Positions 1 to 6,181 of a stretch of 18,943 bases of DNA are shown here, piece after piece. The notes under the pieces were generated by a model that ran no database searches, had not been told where the DNA came from, and saw only the letters and a list, made by a program, of their open reading frames with translations. The position numbers and the translations under genes are program-made. Source of the DNA: Clostridia bacterium (GTDB taxonomy: Bacteria > Bacillota > Clostridia > Oscillospirales > CAG-272); contig JAGDCE010000078.1 in NCBI GenBank assembly GCA_017958705.1, positions 1 through 18,943 on the forward strand. The letters run 5' to 3'. Position 1 is the first letter of the stretch. Each line of letters starts with the position of its first letter.

Positions 1-1
1 C

Positions 2-91
2 GATCCCGTTGACGAGTGCGAATACTTCGAAAACGGAACGTCTTCCAACCACGGTTTCCGTGTCGTTGCGAACCTTCTCGTCGAAGAATAA
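2..91 (+). CDS. C-terminal end of an unidentified protein (partial, cut by window start)
   Basis: An open frame enters from the left edge and ends with TAA at 89-91, leaving 29 residues. The end is rich in acidic residues and carries a GFRVV stretch followed by a short tail ending in LLVEE. GFR(L/V)V close to the C-terminus is common in formylglycine-generating-enzyme (SUMF1-like) domains, but the piece is too short to assign. A strong terminator begins 14 bases after the stop, which supports this being a real gene end. Coding status is fairly sure; function is not. Confidence 0.55.
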   Translation, partial: DPVDECEYFENGTSSNHGFRVVANLLVEE

Positions 92-105
92 GACTTTATA
101 AGAGC

Positions 106-143
106 ATAAAAGAGCGGCGTTTGCCGCTCTTTTATCTTTTTTT
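106..143. terminator. Bidirectional Rho-independent terminator
   Basis: A perfect 13-bp stem (106-118 with 123-135) with a four-base GTTT loop is followed by a T-rich run to 143. The A-rich left foot gives a U-tract on the other strand too. It lies between two convergent genes and can serve both the rightward partial gene and the leftward flavoprotein gene. Confidence 0.9.
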
Positions 144-167
144 GCAGTGCGCCGTGTGCGCCGCTTT

Positions 168-785
168 TTATCTGATGAAATGCGTGGGCTGCCATTCCTC
201 TTTCTCGGGCAGGCCGTATTTTTCCCGGCCGAGCGCTATCGACTTCATAAGGAAAGTCATGTTCGCCGCAAGTACGCGCATCGTCTGCAGTCCCTCGAGA
301 TCTCCTTCGACTTCTCCCTTGAGTCTGCCGTGCGCGCTGTTCCAGTACTGGCTCGACGCTACGGGCATACCGGATATGGTGAAGTATTTGTTCAGCTCGT
401 CGAACGTCGCCGAGCATCCGCCGCGCCTCGCGACGACGACGCTTGCGCCGACCTTCATCGTCTTATCGAAGCCCGTGCTCGAAAACAGCCTGTCGAGCAG
501 CGACACGAGCGTGCCGTTGGCGGAAGCGTAATAAACCGGGGACGCTATGACCAGACCGTCCGCCTCCTCGAATTCCGGCGCGATCCTGTTCACCGCGTCG
601 TCGAACACGCATTTGCCCGTCTTGTCGCAGCAGCCGCAGGCGATACAGCCGCGGATATCCTCGCCGCCGATCTGCTCGATCTTCACCTGCACGCCGTTTT
701 TCTCAAACACTCTGACCATTTCGTTCAGCGCCGCAGACGTATTGCCGTCCCTGCGCGGACTTCCGTTGATAATAAGTACTTTCAT
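168..785 (-). CDS. Iron-sulfur flavoprotein-type NAD(P)H-dependent FMN reductase
   Basis: This 205-residue protein belongs to the flavodoxin-like NADPH-dependent FMN reductase family. The N-terminus (MKVLIINGSPRRDGNT) is the FMN-phosphate loop after the first beta strand. Residues 47-59 hold cysteines spaced C-x2-C-x2-C-x5-C (C47, C50, C53, C59; C52 is extra), the compact 4Fe-4S motif of iron-sulfur flavoproteins. A second flavin-site stretch, SPVYYASANGTL, follows at about residue 84. The likely role is cytosolic electron transfer or reduction of a small oxidant; the substrate is unknown. The ATG at 785 was chosen over one six codons upstream (803) because GGAG lies 8 bases before it, whereas the upstream ATG lacks a well-placed site. 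The gene is alone, with its own promoter and a shared terminator. Confidence 0.87.
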   Translation of the reverse strand: MKVLIINGSPRRDGNTSAALNEMVRVFEKNGVQVKIEQIGGEDIRGCIACGCCDKTGKCVFDDAVNRIAPEFEEADGLVIASPVYYASANGTLVSLLDRLFSSTGFDKTMKVGASVVVARRGGCSATFDELNKYFTISGMPVASSQYWNSAHGRLKGEVEGDLEGLQTMRVLAANMTFLMKSIALGREKYGLPEKEEWQPTHFIR

Positions 786-850
786 ATCATTTTCTCCGTT
801 CATGACTTTTTTTGCTTCCGCGAGCCTTTTGTGCCCGTGTTCACGTCTTT

Positions 851-879
851 AATATACTGCAGACGAGCCGCGTTGTCAA
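851..879 (-). promoter_or_regulatory. Sigma-A promoter for the flavoprotein gene
   Basis: On the minus strand a perfect -35 box TTGACA (874-879) is followed after exactly 17 bases by TATATT (851-856). The predicted start, near 844, gives a leader of about 58 bases to the ATG at 785. It is back to back with the CotH promoter at 920-949. Confidence 0.8.
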
Positions 880-919
880 TAGTATCGGGCAAACTTTTTG
901 GCCCCTTCGCCGCCGCTGA

Positions 920-949
920 TTAACAAAATGTAAAAACATATCCTATAAT
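920..949 (+). promoter_or_regulatory. Sigma-A promoter for the CotH-lipoprotein-NifS genes
   Basis: TTAACA (920-925) and a perfect TATAAT (944-949) are 18 bases apart on the plus strand. The start would be near 956, giving a leader of about 100 bases before the ATG at 1057. I see no terminator or recognised riboswitch in that leader. The two divergent promoters are about 40 bases apart. Confidence 0.75.
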
Positions 950-1056
950 ATAACAATTTGCGTGCGGTGGTTGATTTTTTAAAAATCTGTTGTTATTATG
1001 GTTTTATTAGCGTCAGTATGAATGAGATACCGTCATGTTTTCGAAAGGAACGGGAT

Positions 1057-2328
1057 ATGAATATAACACTGATCAAAAGAATAGTCGCCGCGGCGCTCTG
1101 CGCGGCAGCGCTCACTCTCTGCGCGTGCAAATCCGAAGGCGGCGACGAAGTCACGACCGGATCGGGCACCGCGGACAACGGACCCGGCCTTGCCGGCATA
1201 GGCGTGAAGACCGGGGCTTACGGAGGACTTTTTGACGATATACTTGAGATCGAGATCACCGTGGGAGAGGCTGAGCTGTCGACCGTCATCGACCATGCCG
1301 ACGCCGGCGTCTACGTCGAGGCCGACGTCACCGCCGACGGCCAGACCATTGACGGAGCCGGGCTTAAAGCGCGCGGCAACACGTCTTACGTCGCCGAAGC
1401 CGGCAACGAACGTTATTCGTTCAAGCTCAAATTCAACAAATTCACAAAAGGCCAGAAGCTGAACGGGCTCGACGAGCTTAACCTCAACAATATGTCGTAC
1501 GACCCGTCGTATGTCCGCGAATATCTTATGTATCTGCTGTTCGCCGGAAAGAGCGCGCCGCTCGCGACGTTCGCCAAACTCACCGTCAACGGTCAGTACT
1601 ACGGGCTTTACCTCGCGGTCGAGGGCATAGACGACAGTTTCCTCAAGCGCGCCTTCGGCGACAACGACGGCAGTCTGTACGAAGCCGACAAGGGCTCCGC
1701 CCTGGTCGACGGCGACACGACGACCTTCTCGCTCGAAAACGGCGAGGACGGCAGGATGGCGAACATCACGCGACTGTACGAGGCGATATCGTCGGGCGAG
1801 GGCATCGAGGATATCCTCGACGTCGACTCAGTTCTGCGCTACGCCGCGATCGTCGGCATCGCCTGCGGACAGGAGTCGTATCTCGGCCCCAAGGCTGAAA
1901 ACTACTATCTGTACGAGACGTCGGAGGGTGTGCTCTCCATGATCCCGTGGGATCTGAAGATGTCGTTCGGTACCGACAGAACGCTGCGCAAGACGGAATA
2001 TCAGATCGAGGCGGAACAGATACGGACCGACGTCAACGCTCCGTATTTCGGCGTTGAAGCCGCCGACCGTCCGCTCGTCGGAAAGCTGCTCGAGAACAGC
2101 GCGTACAAGGCGAAATATCTTGAATACGTCAAACAATACACCACGCAGCTCAAAGAGATCCTCGGCTCGTTCAAAGATCTTAAAGCCGCGATCGACTCCG
2201 CCGTCAACTCCGACCCGCGCCGCTTCTATGACGAGGCGCTGTACGAGGCGGAATTCACGGACGGTGAAAACACCCTGTACGGGTTCATAAGACAAAGATG
2301 CGCGTTCATCGATTCACAGGGGGAATAA
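1057..2328 (+). CDS. CotH-kinase-family lipoprotein
   Basis: This 423-residue protein has a lipoprotein signal peptide: basic MNITLIKR, a hydrophobic core, then L-C-A-C with C24 as likely lipidated cysteine. The body shows CotH-family landmarks in order: LKARGNTS (about 103-110), a basic strand SFKLKFNKF (121-129), NLNNMSYDPSYVREYL (142-157), VNGQYYGLYLAVEGID (177-192), and IPWDLKMSFG (296-305) with D299 in the position of the conserved metal-binding aspartate. CotH proteins are atypical protein kinases; B. subtilis CotH phosphorylates spore-coat proteins, while many clostridial homologues are surface lipoproteins of unknown target. The ATG at 1057 has AAAGGA about seven bases upstream; the longer reading from 958 lacks a site and would bury the signal peptide. 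The family call is firm, the substrate unknown. Confidence 0.88.
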   Translation: MNITLIKRIVAAALCAAALTLCACKSEGGDEVTTGSGTADNGPGLAGIGVKTGAYGGLFDDILEIEITVGEAELSTVIDHADAGVYVEADVTADGQTIDGAGLKARGNTSYVAEAGNERYSFKLKFNKFTKGQKLNGLDELNLNNMSYDPSYVREYLMYLLFAGKSAPLATFAKLTVNGQYYGLYLAVEGIDDSFLKRAFGDNDGSLYEADKGSALVDGDTTTFSLENGEDGRMANITRLYEAISSGEGIEDILDVDSVLRYAAIVGIACGQESYLGPKAENYYLYETSEGVLSMIPWDLKMSFGTDRTLRKTEYQIEAEQIRTDVNAPYFGVEAADRPLVGKLLENSAYKAKYLEYVKQYTTQLKEILGSFKDLKAAIDSAVNSDPRRFYDEALYEAEFTDGENTLYGFIRQRCAFIDSQGE

Positions 2329-2329
2329 A

Positions 2330-2917
2330 ATGAAAAAAGTCATATCGGCGGTGCTTGCCGCCGCCGTGCTGTTGCTGTGCGGCTGTGCGAAAACGGAGAC
2401 CTCCGTGCCGTCCGGCATGAAGCTCGCTTCCGTCGAGGCGGTCGATTATTACATGTACGTCCCGAACGACTGGATCATAGCCGATCAGGACGGGGTGACC
2501 GCCGCGTACGTATCGCTGACCGACAAATCGAACGTCACGTGCGCATGCTACACGATACAGAACGAAGCCGTCTTCGACATCCCCGCCGACCGCGCGGAGG
2601 GCGAGGCGGACGGCGTGACCTACGCCAAAAACTACTGGACCGGCTACGCGTCACAGCTTCAGGCGAGCCTGCCCGGCTTCACTCTGATCTCCGGGCCCGC
2701 CGCGACGCTGCTGAACGGTCAGCCCGCGGTGCGGTGCAGATATTCCGCGCGCATGTCCGACGTCGACTACACGTTTGAGATGGTCATATGCGTGCGCGAG
2801 AGGATGTTCGCATACCTGCTCACCTACACGGCGGAATCGGCGCGGTTCGACGCCAATCTGCCGTCGTTTGAGAGCATAGTCACGGAATTCGTATTCCAGA
2901 CCGGAGTCCTCAAATAA
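2330..2917 (+). CDS. Small PsbP/DcrB-like lipoprotein, function unknown
   Basis: This is a 195-residue protein with a clear lipoprotein signal: MKK, an Ala/Leu/Val core, and the lipobox LLCGC (lipidated Cys about residue 19). The mature part starts with strands and the phrase YYMYVPNDWII, like the 'Y.i.yP.dW' opening of PsbP/DcrB/DUF1795-type surface proteins; it ends with SFESIVTEFVF, also typical of that fold. The fold assignment is by pattern only. It starts one base after the CotH stop, with a G-rich site (AGGGGG) before the ATG, and its TAA shares a base with the ATG of the next gene (TAATG). It is thus almost certainly co-translated with both neighbours and may be a surface partner of the CotH protein. 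Confidence 0.7.
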   Translation: MKKVISAVLAAAVLLLCGCAKTETSVPSGMKLASVEAVDYYMYVPNDWIIADQDGVTAAYVSLTDKSNVTCACYTIQNEAVFDIPADRAEGEADGVTYAKNYWTGYASQLQASLPGFTLISGPAATLLNGQPAVRCRYSARMSDVDYTFEMVICVRERMFAYLLTYTAESARFDANLPSFESIVTEFVFQTGVLK

Positions 2918-4083
2918 TGACAGCATATTTCGATAACGCCGCGACGACGCCTCTCTGCGCCGCGGCAAAAGCGGCGGCGGACGACGCCGCCGCTGTATAC
3001 GCTAACCCTTCTTCGCTGCACGCGGCGGGTCTGGCGGCGGAAAAACTGCTCGCGTCTTCGCGCAAAACGCTGCTTTCGATCATAAGCGCGCCGCCCGCCG
3101 ACACGCTTGTTTTCACCGGCTGCGGCACGGAGTCGAACGCTCTTCTGCTTTTCGGAGCCGCTTACGCCAAGCCGTCCAACCGCGGCAAGCGCATAATTAT
3201 CTCCGATTCCGAGCATCCGTCGGTTTACGCGGCCGCCGAAGAGCTCGGCAGGCGCGGATTTGAAATAAAGACCGTCGGCACGCGCGGCGGAACGGTCGAC
3301 CCTGTCGAACTTTGCCGGCTTGTCGACGCCAACACCCTGCTCGTCAGCATAATGACGGTAAACAACGAATCCGGGGCGATTTACGATATCAAAACGCTGT
3401 GCGGGGCGGTAAAACGCGTTAACCCGCGCGCTCTGTTCCACACGGACGCCACGCAGGCGTTCATGAAGACAAAAATCGACGTGCGCGAGCTCGGAGTCGA
3501 CGCGATGACGCTTTCGGCGCACAAGATCGGCGGACCTAAGGGCGTCGGCGCGCTGTATCTTTCGGCACAGACAGTGAGATCACATGCGATATCTCCGGTG
3601 CTTTACGGCGGCGGTCAGGAGGGCGGTCTGCGCTCCGGCACCGAGAACACCGCCGGAGCCGCGGCGTTTGCAGCCGCGGCGTCGTACGGCGCGTCCGTCT
3701 TCGCCGCCGACACGGAGCGGATCACCTCTCTGCGCCGGCGCATCGTATCGGGACTGACCGACGCTGGCGTGCGCGTGAACGAACCGAAATCATACGTTCC
3801 GCACATAATTTCGGCGACGCTTCCGGGAATAAAAAGCGAGGTAATGCTGCATCATCTGTCGTCGACCGGAGTATACGTTTCAAGCGGTTCCGCGTGCTCG
3901 TCACACCATCCGGGCGTGTCGCGCCCGATGCTGGCGTACGGCCTCGGTCAGCGCGAGGCGGACTGTACGATACGCATAAGCCTGTTCCGGGACAACACGG
4001 AGGAAGAGGCTGATCTTCTTATAAGCGGCGTGCGCGACGGCGTGAAAAACCTTATAAAAATGTACAAACGCGGCGTAAATTAA
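2917..4083 (+). CDS. Cysteine desulfurase, NifS/IscS family
   Basis: This 388-residue PLP enzyme has the full set of group I cysteine desulfurase motifs: YFDNAATTP at the start, GCGTESNALL (68-77), H100, D177 and Q180 in HTDATQAF, SAHKIGGPKGVGALY with Schiff-base lysine K203, GGGQEGGLRSGTEN (231-244), and the mobile catalytic loop SSGSACSSHHPG with C327. It takes sulfur from cysteine as a persulfide for Fe-S assembly or tRNA thiolation. Length is normal. No iscU, nifU or mnmA is adjacent; instead it is translationally coupled by the TAATG overlap to a lipoprotein gene, unusual company for a cytosolic sulfur donor. The DATQ form differs from the common DAVQ, but the ligand residues are intact. 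An insertion-free core suggests an active enzyme; the specific acceptor is unknown. Confidence 0.93.
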   Translation: MTAYFDNAATTPLCAAAKAAADDAAAVYANPSSLHAAGLAAEKLLASSRKTLLSIISAPPADTLVFTGCGTESNALLLFGAAYAKPSNRGKRIIISDSEHPSVYAAAEELGRRGFEIKTVGTRGGTVDPVELCRLVDANTLLVSIMTVNNESGAIYDIKTLCGAVKRVNPRALFHTDATQAFMKTKIDVRELGVDAMTLSAHKIGGPKGVGALYLSAQTVRSHAISPVLYGGGQEGGLRSGTENTAGAAAFAAAASYGASVFAADTERITSLRRRIVSGLTDAGVRVNEPKSYVPHIISATLPGIKSEVMLHHLSSTGVYVSSGSACSSHHPGVSRPMLAYGLGQREADCTIRISLFRDNTEEEADLLISGVRDGVKNLIKMYKRGVN

Positions 4084-4104
4084 CATTATGTTCAAAAAAT
4101 GTTC

Positions 4105-4133
4105 TTCAGTACGCTTATCAGTTATGATATACT
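4105..4133 (+). promoter_or_regulatory. Possible extended -10 promoter for the PrsA/SurA-like gene
   Basis: TGATATACT (4125-4133) is an extended -10 element. A poor -35 match (TTCAGT, 4105-4110) lies 17 bases upstream. A second TATAAT occurs at 4163-4168 without any -35. I see no convincing terminator after the cysteine desulfurase, so read-through into this gene is also possible. Confidence 0.4.
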
Positions 4134-4207
4134 GTCAAGAGCAAAATTCGCGATATCATATATATAATTGAATCGTTTCAAAAACAAGGAAGGTCTGGAA
4201 CACCAAA

Positions 4208-5779
4208 ATGGCTAAATCGAAAGTTAATTCCAAGAACGAAAAAAAGAGCGACGTCTGGTACAAGGTACTGACCATATTCATCGCGGTCGTGCTTGTCATC
4301 GGTGTGCTCGTAGCGGTACTTCAGCCGACGGGCGTGATGGATTACATCTCACTGCACACCCGCACCGCGCTCAAGAGCGAGAACTACAAGGTGAACAACG
4401 CTCAGTTCATGTACATGACGTACCTCATCTACAACAATTATTATTCAACGATAGTCAACTCGTACGGTTCGCAGTACGCGTCGTACTTCGGGCTTGACAG
4501 AAGCCTGCCGCTCTCCCAGCAGAAATACTACGGCAGCAACGACGTCTCCTGGCTCGACGCCTGCGTGACCGAAGCGACGAGCACTCTGTCCGACGTCCTC
4601 TCGCTGTGCGAGTCGGCGAGGGCCGAGGGCTATAAGATGACCGACGAGGACAAACAATCCATAGAGAACAACATCCAGTCTCTCAAGGATTTCGCAAAAG
4701 AGAGCAACTACAGCCTGTCCACCGCAATAGCCGCGATGTACGGCAGCAAGGGCATCACGAAGGGCGACATCAAAGGCATGCTCGAGATGCAGACGCTCGC
4801 ATCCTCTTACGCCTCGTATCTGTCCGACGGTTTCACCTACACCGACGATGAATACAACAAGTATTACGATGAGCACAAGCTCGACTACCTCAAAGCCGAC
4901 TACTACTCCTACACGGTGAAAGCCGATTACGAGACCAACGCCAAAGACGACGAGAAGACCGAGGCGATATCCGCCGCGAAGGCGAAAGCCGACGAGCTTC
5001 TGCAGAAGATCGAGGGCGGCGAGGATTTCGTGACCGTCATATTCAATTACGAAAAGGAACTCGCCGAGGCCGAGAAGGCCGCCGCGGAGCAGTCCGAAGA
5101 CGAGGAGCGTATCACGAACGCGAACAAGGCTCTTGAAGAGCTGACCGAGGAATCTATAAAGACGAAGGTCCTCACGACCGAACACGCCAACGCCGATACC
5201 GAAGCCGATAAATGGATCTTCGCCGACACGCCCGCGACCGACGGTGCGTCGAAGCTCATAAGCGCCGACGAATCCGCAACGATATATCAGATAGTCAAGA
5301 GCGCGTACAGAGACGAATACAACACGATCTCCATCCGTGAGCTTGATCTGAAGCTCAGCAGCTTCACCAACGAGGACGCGATGAAGGAAAAAGCCGACGA
5401 GATGATCGCCGAATTCGAAAAAGGCGACAAGACCGGCGAATCTTTCGACAAGCTCGCCGAGAAGTTCTCCACCGACACGATCACGATCAACTCCACCGGA
5501 CTTGTCAAGGATGCCGCGAAGAGCGGAAGCACGCACGAGGAGCTTATCGTAGTTGACGAATGGCTCTTCTCCGCCGACCGCAAGCAGGGCGATTACAAAT
5601 ACTTCGTATTCGCGGACGAAGGCCTCAGCATCTACTACTTCGAGAGCACCGGCAAGCCCGTCTGGCTCAAGAACGTCGACAACGACATGAGATCCGACGA
5701 TCTGGAAACGAAGCTCAAGGAATTCAAAGAGACCTACCCCGTGACCGAAAACGAAAAGGCCATAGCGAATATCTCATAA
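4208..5779 (+). CDS. Membrane-anchored PrsA/SurA-like foldase (degenerate parvulin repeats)
   Basis: This 523-residue protein has a lysine-rich cytoplasmic start, one membrane helix at about 19-41 and no lipobox, so it is probably an anchored extracytoplasmic protein. A Tyr/Ser/Asn-rich and then helical SurA_N-like region (about 50-225) contains MTDEDKQSIENNIQSLKDFA. Two regions resemble parvulin modules: about 229-300 (YLKADYYSYTVKADY, then ADELLQKIEGGEDF) and about 370-510 (IRELDLKL, then EFEKGDKTGESFDKLAEKFS). Parvulins are peptidyl-prolyl isomerases and chaperones that help secreted proteins fold. The glycine-rich active-site strand is not clear in either module, so it may be a chaperone without isomerase activity. 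GGAA (4197-4200) lies seven bases before the ATG and AAGGAAGG lies further up. The protein is strongly acidic, and a terminator follows directly. Confidence 0.72.
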   Translation: MAKSKVNSKNEKKSDVWYKVLTIFIAVVLVIGVLVAVLQPTGVMDYISLHTRTALKSENYKVNNAQFMYMTYLIYNNYYSTIVNSYGSQYASYFGLDRSLPLSQQKYYGSNDVSWLDACVTEATSTLSDVLSLCESARAEGYKMTDEDKQSIENNIQSLKDFAKESNYSLSTAIAAMYGSKGITKGDIKGMLEMQTLASSYASYLSDGFTYTDDEYNKYYDEHKLDYLKADYYSYTVKADYETNAKDDEKTEAISAAKAKADELLQKIEGGEDFVTVIFNYEKELAEAEKAAAEQSEDEERITNANKALEELTEESIKTKVLTTEHANADTEADKWIFADTPATDGASKLISADESATIYQIVKSAYRDEYNTISIRELDLKLSSFTNEDAMKEKADEMIAEFEKGDKTGESFDKLAEKFSTDTITINSTGLVKDAAKSGSTHEELIVVDEWLFSADRKQGDYKYFVFADEGLSIYYFESTGKPVWLKNVDNDMRSDDLETKLKEFKETYPVTENEKAIANIS

Positions 5780-5791
5780 AACAGAAAAATC

Positions 5792-5820
5792 AGCCGGAGA
5801 CAAACGTCTCCGGCTTTTGT
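5792..5820 (+). terminator. Rho-independent terminator after the PrsA/SurA-like gene
   Basis: A perfect 10-bp stem (AGCCGGAGAC at 5792-5801, its complement at 5806-5815) with an AAAC loop is followed by a short T run. It begins 13 bases after the stop codon. Confidence 0.88.
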
Positions 5821-5840
5821 TATGCCGATATTTATTCGAG

Positions 5841-6027
5841 AGCTAAATTCGCCTGACGGCGAGCTAAATTGACCTACGGTCAGCTAAATTTGCTTCGCAA
5901 GCTAAATTCGCCAAACGGCGAGCTATAAGAGGCGAATTTAATTTAGCTGAAAACCGCAGGTTTTCAATTTAGCTGTTTGCCGTCAGGCAAATAATTCAGC
6001 TGACGCGCTCTGCGCGGCAATTTAGCT
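5841..6027. repeat. Array A: AGCTAAATT linkers alternating with short hairpins, inverting at the centre
   Basis: Four copies of AGCTAAATT (5841, 5862, 5882, 5900) are followed by four copies of the reverse complement AATTTAGCT (5940, 5966, 5993 as the variant AATTCAGCT, and 6019). Between linkers lie small perfect hairpins with different stems: CGCC/GGCG (5850-5861), GACC/GGTC (5871-5881), TGC/GCA (5891-5899), CGCC/GGCG (5909-5920), GAAAACC/GGTTTTC (5949-5965), TTTGCC/GGCAAA (5976-5991) and CGCGC/GCGCG (6004-6016). The direction changes between 5921 and 5939. No reading frame fits. It lies between the 3' ends of convergent genes, where REP- or BIME-like elements are common in other bacteria. 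I do not recognise this family by name. Confidence 0.9.
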
Positions 6028-6037
6028 TAGAAAAGTC

Positions 6038-6080
6038 AAAGAGCGTACCGAATTATCTCCGGTTTGCTCTTTACTAAATT
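6038..6080. terminator. Terminator-like two-part hairpin
   Basis: AAAGAGC (6038-6044) pairs with GCTCTTT (6066-6072) and, inside it, ACCG (6047-6050) pairs with CGGT (6060-6063). An outer AATTTAG/CTAAATT pair (6019-6025 and 6074-6080) links it to the end of array A. It could end transcripts from either side, most likely those of the leftward membrane gene. The T run is short. Confidence 0.45.
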
Positions 6081-6169
6081 AAAATGATGTGTTCCGCCGC
6101 GGCGGAACACATCTCATCATTTTTGCCGTAAGGCAAAATCATCATTCGCCCGTAAGGGCGATCATCATT
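6081..6169. repeat. Array B: ATCATCATT linkers with hairpins and a perfect 28-bp palindrome
   Basis: AAATGATG (6082-6089) and CATCATTT (6115-6122) flank a palindrome perfect over 28 bp (6086-6113) with a GTTCCGCCG half. Two more hairpins follow: TTTTGCC/GGCAAAA with loop GTAA (6121-6138) and CGCCC/GGGCG with loop GTAA (6147-6160). Each is followed by ATCATCATT (6138-6146 and 6161-6169). The build is like array A, but the linker is unrelated. The array ends 12 bases from the stop codon of the leftward membrane gene. Confidence 0.88.
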
Positions 6170-6181
6170 GACAATTCAGTA

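Noticed and set aside
147..923. 258-codon plus-strand frame opposite the flavoprotein gene
   Set aside because: It runs antisense through the reductase and its promoter and has low-complexity Arg/Ala-rich translation.
958..1056. 33-codon N-terminal extension of the CotH lipoprotein
   Set aside because: It starts at the predicted transcription start and would place the signal peptide inside the protein. The ATG at 1057 has a proper ribosome site.
4082..4103. Possible terminator after the cysteine desulfurase
   Set aside because: Only a 5-bp ACATT/AATGT pairing with an AT-rich loop and no T-run; too weak to call.
4445..5536. 363-codon open frame on the minus strand inside the PrsA/SurA-like gene
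   Set aside because: It is rich in Val, Gly, Leu and Arg, as expected from the complement of acidic codons. It resembles no family, and the plus-strand gene has a coherent signal and fold.
5841..6169. Alternating repeat-spacer pattern, considered as a CRISPR array
   Set aside because: Repeats are only 9 bases, the 'spacers' are 8-17-base palindromes, and the orientation flips half way. No cas genes are nearby.
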